Below, one piece after another: positions 26,028-34,555 of a DNA stretch of 64,000 bases; position 1 is the stretch's first letter; each line of letters begins with the position of its first letter. Below the pieces are notes generated by a model. That model searched no databases, was not told where the DNA came from, and saw only the letters and a list, made by a program, of their open reading frames with translations. The stretch spans positions 7,502 through 71,501 of the forward strand of contig JAAXKN010000022.1 in assembly GCA_025612375.1 (NCBI GenBank), given 5' to 3'. Source of the DNA: Ignavibacteria bacterium (GTDB taxonomy: Bacteria; Bacteroidota; Ignavibacteria; Ignavibacteriales; SURF-24). Made by a program: the position numbers and the translations under genes.

Positions 26028-27905
26028 TTAGTCGCGTTGTCTATTCCAAAGATCCTGAAACCATTTCTCTTCATGATTAATATCAATTGCCATGGGAACA
26101 GCGGACCTGTTAGGAAAATGAGATTTCCTGAGGAGCATGCTGCCTTTAATGAGTTCAACTTCTTTTAAGTTATCTTTGCTTATATATATTTTATAATTTC
26201 CCAGTGATCCGGTTATGATCTCCTGAATCTGCAAGTGGAGTTTTTCCTTCAGCATTTGAGCGTGAATATCCTGGCGGGCCTCATCCAGAGTTTTGAGTCT
26301 GCCGGTTTCAAAACCGAGCAGTTTAATAACCGCGAACTTATTGTCATCCAGTTTAATTGGAGCGGAAACCTCTCCGGGTTTCATTGAAAAGGCGGTTTCC
26401 CCCAATTTTCCCCACGTATTTCTTGCAACAGCAATTCCCTCGGGGGATTCGCTGCCACGGGGGGCCTGGCTTGAATACCCGGCTGCAAGTTTTTCAATAT
26501 CTTCTCCCTGGCTGATGCGCATTGAGAGGCTTTGTGCCAGTTTTTCATCGCCTACAATAATTTCTCTTATGCGGCACAGATCAGGAAGGCGGAACATGGA
26601 AGGATTTCCAGAGTACCAGTTCTTCATTTCATCCTCACTTATTTCAGTCTCCCGGCCGAGTTCGTGAAGATATATCTTCGAAAGCAGGTCGTCCTTCCAC
26701 ATTCTTGTCTGTTCTTTCACATAAGCTGATTTATTACAGCCTTTTTTGTACCCGTCGCTCATAACGGTTTCCGTAATCACAACGGTACGGATGAGGTAAG
26801 AAAAGTCGTCTTCAAATTCTTTTTTTGAGCGGTAATTCAAAAGGTAGGGCCCGAAGCGGAGCTTATCCCAGAAGTCCCCCACGGTCCAGAGGCTCCCGTC
26901 CTGAAACTTCATGAACGGCTCACGGAGGCTGCCGGATATGTCTGAAGGCATATCTTTGAGCTCCTGGTTAAGAGCCTCAGGAAGCTTTGCCTTTTCGCTG
27001 AATTCAAGCTTGGATGAAAGCGCATTAAGGACGAATGAGTAAACCTTTTTGTTTATTGTAAACTTTCTCTGCTCCATCAGGCGGGGCATCACGTTCTTAA
27101 ATTCAGATACAGTTTTTCTTTCCCTTAGTATTTTTTCAATTTCGGGCGTCCAGTAGCTCAGGCTCTGCAAAGAATATTTAGGGTGGGGAACGGCTTTCCT
27201 CAGGTTAAATATATAGTATTTGCCGTCTACAGGAACAACGCCGCTTGTCTGCCCTTTTTTAAGGGAATAAACTAATTCTTCAACTTTGGGAAGTGCTTCG
27301 CCGAATTCAATTTCCTTGGTTTCAAGGAGGGGCTTGCCATCCTTTGTCTTAAAGGAACCGGGCTTCTTTCCCTTTTTAATTTCACCTGAAGCTTTCATGG
27401 CAGAATTCTCATCCGGGAAGACGAGGTAATCCACAACTCTTTCCTCTCTAAACCTGGGATAAGCTTCTGCAAGCTCGCCGGGAGTGATATTAACCTTATC
27501 TGTTATCTCCTTCTGCATCCAGTTTTCATAAACGGCTTCTTTTTCGTACTGGCTGAGGGTTCTTTTGACATTAAGGAGAGTATCGAACCCCCTTTTTGAC
27601 GCGTAGTCCGATAGAATTTTCCCGGCAATTATTGAAGCAAGCAGGTCCTGCTTCCTTTCCAGATCCGTAGAAAACTCCCTTAGCGCAGGGGCAAAATTAA
27701 GCCTTTCAGAAAACTCCCGCATTCCCACACTGAGGTCACCAATGCGGAGTACCGGGCGGTCCTGATCCTCAGATTCATTGCGGGCAGCCGAGGAATCCGC
27801 AGCCGGCAGATTATATTCCGGGGCTGCGGCTTCAGCTGATGCTGCTCTGAGGCATGAATTCGAAAGAACTATTGCCGTCAGTATTGATATTTTCAAAAGC
27901 TTCAT
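26028..27905 (-). CDS. PpiC/SurA-like periplasmic peptidyl-prolyl isomerase
   Basis: 625 residues, exported. The signal sequence is MKLLKISILTAIVLSNSCLRAASAEA. An N-terminal SurA-N-like helical region includes ERLNFAPALREF. A first parvulin-like segment (about 150-235, ending GVVPVDGKYYIFNLRKAVPHP) is followed by a second, better-preserved PpiC domain (about 440-545: CRIREIIVGDE, GIAVARNTWGKLG, FSMKPGEVSAPIKLDDNKFAVIKLL). The family folds outer-membrane barrels and secreted proteins. Its place inside a carbohydrate locus, between regulator and transporter, suggests a role in folding the locus-encoded TonB/PorV barrels or T9SS cargo. A SNSC tetrapeptide could be a poor lipobox. Confidence 0.82.
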   Translation of the reverse strand: MKLLKISILTAIVLSNSCLRAASAEAAAPEYNLPAADSSAARNESEDQDRPVLRIGDLSVGMREFSERLNFAPALREFSTDLERKQDLLASIIAGKILSDYASKRGFDTLLNVKRTLSQYEKEAVYENWMQKEITDKVNITPGELAEAYPRFREERVVDYLVFPDENSAMKASGEIKKGKKPGSFKTKDGKPLLETKEIEFGEALPKVEELVYSLKKGQTSGVVPVDGKYYIFNLRKAVPHPKYSLQSLSYWTPEIEKILRERKTVSEFKNVMPRLMEQRKFTINKKVYSFVLNALSSKLEFSEKAKLPEALNQELKDMPSDISGSLREPFMKFQDGSLWTVGDFWDKLRFGPYLLNYRSKKEFEDDFSYLIRTVVITETVMSDGYKKGCNKSAYVKEQTRMWKDDLLSKIYLHELGRETEISEDEMKNWYSGNPSMFRLPDLCRIREIIVGDEKLAQSLSMRISQGEDIEKLAAGYSSQAPRGSESPEGIAVARNTWGKLGETAFSMKPGEVSAPIKLDDNKFAVIKLLGFETGRLKTLDEARQDIHAQMLKEKLHLQIQEIITGSLGNYKIYISKDNLKEVELIKGSMLLRKSHFPNRSAVPMAIDINHEEKWFQDLWNRQRD

Positions 27906-27931
27906 TTATTCCTGCACCTGCTTAATATACT

Positions 27932-29008
27932 TTAGTCTTCCATATAGTAGCCGCCCTTCTGGTCAGGCAGTATTAACTTGGGCTCTAATCTCACCCTGAC
28001 CGAAGGGGCGTCGGGGTTTTTCATTTTTTCAATCAGGATTTCGGCGGCCTTCATTCCTGCCAGGTCGTTAAACTGTTCAACAGTAGGATAATAAGGCTGA
28101 TCATAGCTGTTGTTGTAGCCGAAGATGTGGCAGTTAGGCGGTATTTTAAGATTCAGTTCCTGCAGTCTTTTATGCATGTCGGGAATCATTGTATCGTGGT
28201 TCAGGCAAACGCCGATATTTTTATGTGAGGAGCTTATTGCATTCAGGTTTTCAATAAACTCCTCCAACGGCAGAATGATGCCCTGGTCATTGCCGTAAAG
28301 CACGTGAAGGGCTTCCTTGTAGCCCATAAGTTTCTCATCCGACGAGGAAACGAGGACAGAAGTATCGTTTGCCGGGACGAAAATAATTTTATCGCAATGC
28401 CTGTTGTATTTCAGGTAAGAGCATACCCTGAACATTGCGTCCCGGTTATTGATTATGACGTAGTCAGTATCCAGGTTCTCAATAAAGCGGTCGATGAGCA
28501 CAAAAGGAAACTTATTATTCTTCAGTTCCACTATGTGCGAATAATCGTCGCGGTAGTGGTCCTCGAGGAATATAATCATGCCGTCGACGTTGTGCGACAT
28601 GAGGTTTTCCACGGTTTCCTTTTCTTTCTCGTGGCTCATATTGGAGATGGAGACCAGGAGCCCGATATGCTCTTTTTCCAGGGCCTTGCGCACGCCGGAG
28701 AGAATATCGAGAAATATTCTGTGGATGCTGAAGTCCTTTGGAATAATGAGCGCCACCTGCTTGTTCTTCTGTTTCGGGTAGATCCTGTTTACATAGAGCC
28801 CCTTGCCCTGGCGTTTTGTAATCAGGCCCTCCTTCTCCATTTCGATCAGCGTGCGGTTGACAGTTGCGTAGCTGTAGCCTATATTCTGGATAATGTCTCT
28901 GACCTTTGGCAATTGGTCATTTTGTTTGAGACCATTCTTCTGAATAAATTCAAGCAGCTCTTCACGCAATGCTTCGTACTTCTTCATAGAGTTAGCTTTT
29001 TCTTTCAA
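27932..29008 (-). CDS. GntR-family regulator with LacI-type sugar-binding domain (AraR-like)
   Basis: A 358-residue repressor-type protein. Residues ~8-80 form a GntR winged helix (LPKVRDIIQNIGYSYATVNRTLIEMEKEGLI). From ~85 on it has a periplasmic-binding-protein fold of the LacI/GalR type (VALIIPKDFSIHRIFLDIL ... NVDGMIIFLED ... FPFVLIDR ... GYKEALHV ... HIFGYNNSYDQPYYPTVEQ). This is the domain order of AraR. A TTG at 29008 has GAGGGG seven bases upstream and is preferred over the ATG at 28987, which has only a weak A-rich site. It should bind a sugar released by the locus and control the surrounding genes, with TGTATATATACA palindromes as candidate sites. It is likely co-transcribed with the upstream symporter (61-bp gap). 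Confidence 0.9.
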   Translation of the reverse strand: MKEKANSMKKYEALREELLEFIQKNGLKQNDQLPKVRDIIQNIGYSYATVNRTLIEMEKEGLITKRQGKGLYVNRIYPKQKNKQVALIIPKDFSIHRIFLDILSGVRKALEKEHIGLLVSISNMSHEKEKETVENLMSHNVDGMIIFLEDHYRDDYSHIVELKNNKFPFVLIDRFIENLDTDYVIINNRDAMFRVCSYLKYNRHCDKIIFVPANDTSVLVSSSDEKLMGYKEALHVLYGNDQGIILPLEEFIENLNAISSSHKNIGVCLNHDTMIPDMHKRLQELNLKIPPNCHIFGYNNSYDQPYYPTVEQFNDLAGMKAAEILIEKMKNPDAPSVRVRLEPKLILPDQKGGYYMED

Positions 29009-29069
29009 TATTATTCCCCTCAGTATTTATTTTACTTTTGTCCGTATTCATTTTAGTAAGTTTTTTTTA

Positions 29070-31094
29070 TTAGTCCTGCAAATCCATCTGCCCGGCGGCC
29101 TTTACGGCAGCCGTTTCAATTAATTTCTCAGCCGCTAATACATTGTCTTTTTTCGGGAGGTTCCTGTACCAGAACCAATACATCCCTGAAAGGCAGACAG
29201 CAAATATTGCAGATGTAACAAAAAATTCATTGTAGGAGCGTACCATCAGCTGCATGGGCAGGAGGAAAAGTGTAATCTGCCAGCCCAGCGTAAAAGGTAC
29301 AGCAAGTATGTCGTTCCTGTGTTCTTTTTCCATTTTTTTTCTTACCGGCGCCTCAAGCCTGTTCTTATAAGGTTTCCACAGCCCGAAGGGCCTTGTTTTG
29401 CGGTAAAACTCATTTATCACGGCGTCCTCGGCAGGCGGAGTCAGGTAAGTGCCCGCAACGGTAGCGGCAAGTGAAACGACCGAGACAATCAGGAACTGCT
29501 GCCATTCGAGCAGTCCCGGGAAGATCCTTGTCTGCAGTACCGCAGTTACAATTCCGACGGCTGTTCCTATTGCAAATCCGCTTCCGTTATAGCGCCACCA
29601 GTAGAATTTAAGCAGCGCGGGTACGGCCAGGCCGCCGCCCAGCCCCATAATAATCCATCCCCAGATCTGGTTAATGCTGTGGACGTTATAGGCAAGTACA
29701 TAGCCCGCCGAGACCAGCATTATTGTAAAGGCGTAAGTTGCCCAAAGGAGTTCCCTGTTGCCGGCCTTAAGGCGCATATAGCGCTGGTATATGTCGCGCG
29801 TAAAATAAGCCGTTGTCATGTTTACGCCGGAATTAAAGGCTGAAAGTGCGGCCGCAATAAATGCGATGAAAAGGAAGCCCCTTATGCCCACAGGGATCTG
29901 GAACAATATGACGGCAGGGACAATTCTTTCTGTATTTATTGTGCCGTCGTAGCTCAGGAGCGTCAGTTTCGACTGCCAGTCGTCGTGCAGAAGGTTTTTA
30001 ATTCCGCTAATCAGTTCGGGTGAATAATGTGCCGGCGAATTCATAATGCCTGTAAGGGCATCTGACCAGTGCTCGCGCGAAATGCCGGGGACGTACTGTT
30101 TAATGAGCTCTGAGGTCTGCAAAAGCACGCCCTGGTCGGGGAAGAAGCTGTTGACCAGGAAAATGCCCAGGACCGCAAAGCCGATCATCATGGGCCAGCG
30201 GAACATCATAAGTGAAGTCCACAGGAAACTGAGCGAGCCGCACTCGCGTTCGTTTCTGGCGCCGAAATACTTAGGGTCGGCCCCTGCGGTGGATGCCCCG
30301 ATAAAGACATTTCTCAGTAAATAAAAGAACGCAAAGAGTGCCAGATCCTGATAATTTTCATATCCTTTTGGCATTGTAACATTCCATTTGAGCGAAGACT
30401 TAGCCCACTCGCTGTTGCCGGTTACCGAGTGTGCCAGCTGTGAGAGGTCTGCCCCGGAGTCTGAAATTTTCATGAATGCCATTACTGATATCAGAATAAT
30501 CATTGAAATAACGATTACGGACTGGAAAAGGTCCGTAAATACGACGCCGTAGAACCCGGAGATCATTGTATAGACCGTGGCAACAGCTATCATCATAAGC
30601 GCGCATTCAGCCGGTGAATAAGGCAGGAACATTGAAGTAAACATTCCGAGCGCCTTAATGAGATAAGCCAGCATTCCGATTGTGGTAACAATAACCGAAA
30701 TTGCCGATATGAGTCTTGCAAAGCGTCCTCCCCAGTTGTTGCCGAAGCGGAATTCCATCCATTCGGCGCCTGTCATGCATCCGGAGCGGTAGTGCCACTT
30801 GCCTGACCACAGAAGCATAAATGTAAGAACGAGAACGGCTCCGCCCCTGAATTCTATGTAGAGTCCCCGCGGGCCGAGCATATAAAGGAACGACACTATC
30901 AGCATGGTTCCGGCCATGTCTATATATGAGGACATACCGGAGATTCCCATAGCCCACCACGGGAGCTTGTTTGCTCCCAGGAAGTAGTCCTCCAGGCTTC
31001 CCGAGGCCCTTCTTTTCAGGTAAAGGCTCAGGCCCACAAGGACAGATAGGTATAAGGATATAACTATGAAATCAACAGAGTTCAAGTGCTGCAT
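29070..31094 (-). CDS. Sodium:solute symporter (SSS family)
   Basis: 674 residues with about 14 membrane helices, typical of large SGLT-like SSS carriers. The N-terminus (SVDFIVISLYLSVLVGLSLY) is followed by DYFLGANKLPWWAMGISGMSSYIDMAG, the helix-1/2 signature. Further on come GAEWMEFRFG and the unwound sodium-site region AFIAAALSAFNSGVNMTTAY. The C-terminus is a charged tail. ATG at 31094 has AAAGGA upstream. It sits between the GH71/99-like enzyme and the regulator, so it probably imports a sugar or oligosaccharide product of the surface hydrolases across the inner membrane. Substrate specificity is not visible in sequence. Confidence 0.9.
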   Translation of the reverse strand: MQHLNSVDFIVISLYLSVLVGLSLYLKRRASGSLEDYFLGANKLPWWAMGISGMSSYIDMAGTMLIVSFLYMLGPRGLYIEFRGGAVLVLTFMLLWSGKWHYRSGCMTGAEWMEFRFGNNWGGRFARLISAISVIVTTIGMLAYLIKALGMFTSMFLPYSPAECALMMIAVATVYTMISGFYGVVFTDLFQSVIVISMIILISVMAFMKISDSGADLSQLAHSVTGNSEWAKSSLKWNVTMPKGYENYQDLALFAFFYLLRNVFIGASTAGADPKYFGARNERECGSLSFLWTSLMMFRWPMMIGFAVLGIFLVNSFFPDQGVLLQTSELIKQYVPGISREHWSDALTGIMNSPAHYSPELISGIKNLLHDDWQSKLTLLSYDGTINTERIVPAVILFQIPVGIRGFLFIAFIAAALSAFNSGVNMTTAYFTRDIYQRYMRLKAGNRELLWATYAFTIMLVSAGYVLAYNVHSINQIWGWIIMGLGGGLAVPALLKFYWWRYNGSGFAIGTAVGIVTAVLQTRIFPGLLEWQQFLIVSVVSLAATVAGTYLTPPAEDAVINEFYRKTRPFGLWKPYKNRLEAPVRKKMEKEHRNDILAVPFTLGWQITLFLLPMQLMVRSYNEFFVTSAIFAVCLSGMYWFWYRNLPKKDNVLAAEKLIETAAVKAAGQMDLQD

Positions 31095-31182
31095 AGTTTA
31101 TCCTTTTAATACCGGGGCTTTTTATGGTGCCATTCATATAAATATTTATTTTTCCTTTGATTTAATTTTCGGCAAAAGTTCT

Positions 31183-33249
31183 TCACCTGAGCAGGAGCAT
31201 TTTTCTGCTTTGGAGCAGATCCCTGTACTGCAGGCGGTAAAAATATATTCCGCTGGGGGCATCGGCTCCCTGGCTGTTCTTTCCATCCCATGAAATCTGG
31301 TACGATCCGGCATTCATGTAAGAGGAGACCAGTGTTTTAACCTTCTGCCCCATTATGTTATAGATGCTCAGATCCACGTTATAGCTGTCGGGAATGGAAT
31401 AGCTGATTACCGTAGTCGGGTTAAAGGGATTAGGGAAATTCTGAAGCAGCTCAAAATTTTCCGGGAGAATATTACCCCTTCCCTGCAAGCCCGAAAAAGC
31501 GGCATCGGATATCTTCACAGAATAAACTGAAGCCCCGGGGGTGCAGGTTTTTATTCCGTCTTCAATGAAGACATAAATTGTATCCCATCCCTGGTTGAAA
31601 TAAGATTTTGTTTTAATCTGAACCGACTGTCTGTTTGACTCGTCGTGAATATGAATATCGCCAGGCATCCAGCGGAAGAGCTGTGTCCTCTGCCCCTGCA
31701 TGGAAGAAGAGACCGACACAACAAATTCGTTGCTTACTTCAAGCGACAGCATCAGGTCAGCTGAGCCGCCCGAGAGCTGGAGGAGCTTATCCTTCGGGAA
31801 TTTATATGCTATTACCTGGTTTTCGTCGGCGCGCCTCTGCTCTGAATAGGACGTACCTGTAAGGCCGGGGACCAGAAAGTCAAGCTCTTCCTGGGAGTTA
31901 TTTGTAATAAACTTCAGGAATCCGGGGTACCTGTCGGGTAAAATGCTGCTTAAGGGGAATTCCTTATCCAGCATCTTTTTTCCCTGCCCCACGAGCCACA
32001 TATAGAAATCCGTTTCAAGCCCCTCATAAGTAACAAAGGTGCTGGCGCCAACGGGGGGATCGTTCGTGACCTTAAAGATTGCGGTTCCCTCGTCAATTTC
32101 ATCAAACATTGCCTGATAGATCATTGTAGCGCCGGCTTTTATATCTTCATAATACTGTTTCCAGAGGAACTGCCCCTTAAGGCGCGGTATCTGGTTTGAA
32201 GGTGATTCCGGCTTCATATTATGCCAGCTGAAGCCCGGGAAAGCGACGGGCAGGTATTCCTTTGCGTTTTTACTGCACCAGGCTATATCGGGGGCGGTAA
32301 CGTTCTGCGTGAACTCCGTTACGGCCTGCGGGGAGTTATATCTTCCAACAAACCAGGGGCTTACGATATCGGCCTTCAGTATGATCTTGTGCACGAGGCT
32401 GTCGTTAAGGCAGTCCTGCGAAAGTGTTCTCCAGTAAGTTGGAACGCCTACCATAACGGTGTTGCCGCCATATACGGGATCGTTCTTAAGAAAATCGATG
32501 AGTGTGGAGCATTCCTGGAGTGAATACTTTCTTCCGTCGTTAAAGCCTATGCCCCAGACTGCAACTACAGGTTTACCGTTATGGAACTGGTAAGAGCTGT
32601 CCTTTGTCACCTTCATCTGGTCTATAAGCCTTTTCCAGTCGTTAATAACATACTGCATCTGACCTGCCTGCAGGCCTGAGAGGTCGTACATTACAGCAAA
32701 AGTTCTGCCGTACTGGTTAGCTCCCGCGCGGCAGCTTTGGAGCACGTTATTAAACTGGGTGTAGCCTGCAGAAGTTGTTGATTTAACTTCCGCCGCAAAT
32801 CTCTGAATAAAAACGCCGTCGATGCCGTAGTCCTTCATCCATTTGAAATGGCGGACAACGGATTTTCTGTTCTGCGAGCTGAAGACATATGCGGTGCTGC
32901 CGTCGGCATGCAGAAACGAGGTGGCGTATTTTTCGTCGGCATCAAGGTCCGTTACGTCGGGCCAGAGGTCTATCTTGCAGCTTCCGGGTGCAAAAGTGCC
33001 AGTCTGTGTGTAATGGTACCATCCCCTTTTAATGGCGTCGCTGGGGACAGCAAACCAGCCCTGGTAGCCGCACATGATCTTGCCTGTAAGGCTCTCAGCC
33101 TGATTCGTGAGTGTAATTGGGGCAGGACCGGAGCTGCTCTTTTCATCGGCATTCTGGTAAAGCCCGGGCCGGGTCTGAGCCTCTGCATCCGCCGCTGCTG
33201 ATAAGAGCAAAGCGGCAAAAAAAGCATATTTAACAAATTTATTTTTCAT
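31183..33249 (-). CDS. GH71/GH99-like glycosidase with T9SS sorting domain
   Basis: 688 residues with a signal peptide (MKNKFVKYAFFAALLLSAAADAEAQ). The catalytic region (about 50-420) carries GYQGWFAVPSDAIKRGWYHY, DLWPDVTDLD, VVRHFKWMKDYGIDGVFIQRF, FAVMYDLSG, KPVVAVWGIGF and MIYQAMFDEIDEGTAIF. I recognise this as the GH71/99-like clade often labelled xylosidase/arabinosidase in Bacteroides. A ~120-residue beta domain follows, then the T9SS tail (NFPNPFNPTTVISYS ... SRKMLLLR). Acidic residues in the FDEIDEGT segment are the likely catalytic pair. A role as a surface endo-alpha-mannosidase is inferred from the family and the adjacent GH99-like gene. The ribosome site is weak. Confidence 0.85.
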   Translation of the reverse strand: MKNKFVKYAFFAALLLSAAADAEAQTRPGLYQNADEKSSSGPAPITLTNQAESLTGKIMCGYQGWFAVPSDAIKRGWYHYTQTGTFAPGSCKIDLWPDVTDLDADEKYATSFLHADGSTAYVFSSQNRKSVVRHFKWMKDYGIDGVFIQRFAAEVKSTTSAGYTQFNNVLQSCRAGANQYGRTFAVMYDLSGLQAGQMQYVINDWKRLIDQMKVTKDSSYQFHNGKPVVAVWGIGFNDGRKYSLQECSTLIDFLKNDPVYGGNTVMVGVPTYWRTLSQDCLNDSLVHKIILKADIVSPWFVGRYNSPQAVTEFTQNVTAPDIAWCSKNAKEYLPVAFPGFSWHNMKPESPSNQIPRLKGQFLWKQYYEDIKAGATMIYQAMFDEIDEGTAIFKVTNDPPVGASTFVTYEGLETDFYMWLVGQGKKMLDKEFPLSSILPDRYPGFLKFITNNSQEELDFLVPGLTGTSYSEQRRADENQVIAYKFPKDKLLQLSGGSADLMLSLEVSNEFVVSVSSSMQGQRTQLFRWMPGDIHIHDESNRQSVQIKTKSYFNQGWDTIYVFIEDGIKTCTPGASVYSVKISDAAFSGLQGRGNILPENFELLQNFPNPFNPTTVISYSIPDSYNVDLSIYNIMGQKVKTLVSSYMNAGSYQISWDGKNSQGADAPSGIYFYRLQYRDLLQSRKMLLLR

Positions 33250-33328
33250 AAAACAAATATGTATTAATTATAAAAATGACTTATACAATCCTGCAAGTTA
33301 CGCTATTTCCCGTTCAGGCGCCTCAATT

Positions 33329-34495
33329 TCAATTCTGAAAATCCTTCCTGAAATTTTCAAGAATACCCAGGTATCCCGTCCCGTAGCCGTGGTACCAAAA
33401 GCCCTTAGTCAGTTCAAAAGGCTTTTGCGTAGGCATAGGGGATTCACTTACCGGTTCTATCTGAGAGTCCTCGTGCCATTCATTCCAGGAGGTTACCACA
33501 AGAACTTTCAATGGAACGGTTTGATTTTTCAGCACTGTTTTAGCTGAGCTTAAAAAGTTCTTAAAAGTATTAACGCTGTCTCTGGGAATAACCGGGTGCT
33601 GCATTTCCTTTCTGACTCCAAGGTCGTTAAAGCCCGGAAGAACATCAACCCAGAAACTTTTTGAGCTCTTATTTACAATATTCATCCACGGGTCGTAGAG
33701 TTCGGATTTTGTTCTGTTAACAAAGTCCGCTGCGTTCGACACCCAGCTCTGGCTTACATGCGGGTTATAAGCCGTAACGGCTTCCATATAATTAAGGTGC
33801 GATTCAGAGAACTGGTTCCAGTATACCTCATCGCCCACGACGTAAAGGCCGTCAAATCCGCGGTTTTGAAGCAGAGTGTCGGCGCTTTCAAAGAGTCTTT
33901 TAATGTCGCCCTGCATGGTGCGGGTAAGATAAATATAAAGCACCGGTTTGTTGTCGATTTTTAAGTAATTCGGGCTATTGAAGTGGTTTTTGGCCATATA
34001 GTCCAGATTACTTAAAAACCGGGTGATATAGGTGTCATTTACATTTATCGGCACACCGTCCTTGGGTTCATATAAAAGGCAGTATCCCATATTTTTCCGG
34101 AAGCCGGAATTTTTCAGCTGTCCTTCAAGTATCACGTTGTCTGTTGAGCTTCCCTGTCCCCACCAGCTTTCGATCCAGAAGTCTATTCCCGCCTGAAGGC
34201 TCCACTGAACGTGCCGGGAAATTACATCCTGGTCGATACAGTCATATTTACCCAACAGGGGCATCTGCTGCGGCTGAAGGTTTTCCCTGAGGTTATCGCC
34301 TTTCCAGTGATCCTTATTTGTGTACCAGGGGTAGTAGCACACGCCGATTAAGAGGCGGTTATCTGAGCTGGAAAACTTCATTTCAGCATTCTGAACATTT
34401 TCCTCCTGTTTTTCGGGAGCAGCAGGCGTATTTTTCCCGCAGGAGATAAATCCTGTTAAAAGTCCAAGCGTCAATATTGCAAGTAAAGTTCTCAT
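33329..34495 (-). CDS. GH99-like endo-alpha-mannosidase lipoprotein
   Basis: 388 residues. The N-terminus MRTLLAILTLGLLTGFISCGK has a lipobox (FISC), so the protein is probably lipid-anchored and may be surface exposed. GH99-type motifs: IGVCYYPWYTNKDHW at the start of the barrel, AGIDFWIESWWG, KPVLYIYLTR, DGLYVVGDEVYW and the catalytic-acid segment VTSWNEWHEDSQIEP near the C-terminus, where the two Glu of WNEWHE match the conserved GH99 carboxylates. GH99 enzymes cut alpha-mannan backbones or Glc/Man-alpha-1,3-Man internally by an epoxide-type retaining mechanism. It stands 79 bp upstream of the GH71/99-like gene, pointing to joint action on one glycan. Confidence 0.87.
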   Translation of the reverse strand: MRTLLAILTLGLLTGFISCGKNTPAAPEKQEENVQNAEMKFSSSDNRLLIGVCYYPWYTNKDHWKGDNLRENLQPQQMPLLGKYDCIDQDVISRHVQWSLQAGIDFWIESWWGQGSSTDNVILEGQLKNSGFRKNMGYCLLYEPKDGVPINVNDTYITRFLSNLDYMAKNHFNSPNYLKIDNKPVLYIYLTRTMQGDIKRLFESADTLLQNRGFDGLYVVGDEVYWNQFSESHLNYMEAVTAYNPHVSQSWVSNAADFVNRTKSELYDPWMNIVNKSSKSFWVDVLPGFNDLGVRKEMQHPVIPRDSVNTFKNFLSSAKTVLKNQTVPLKVLVVTSWNEWHEDSQIEPVSESPMPTQKPFELTKGFWYHGYGTGYLGILENFRKDFQN

Positions 34496-34518
34496 TAAAT
34501 TCCAAATTAAATAATGCA

Positions 34519-34541
34519 GGGCGGGCCTTTCGGCCCGTCCC
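34519..34541. repeat. Intercistronic GC-rich hairpin
   Basis: CGGGCC (34522-34527) pairs with GGCCCG (34532-34537), extended by GGG/CCC with one bulge. It lies between the CBM9-protein stop and the GH99-like start and is not followed by a T-run on the minus strand. It may be a processing or mRNA-stabilising hairpin that sets higher levels of the upstream genes. Confidence 0.5.
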
Positions 34542-34555
34542 GCACAAGGAGTGAT

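Noticed and set aside
28304-29056. 250-residue plus-strand ORF opposite the GntR/LacI regulator
   Set aside because: Antisense shadow of a clearly recognisable regulator; no family features of its own.
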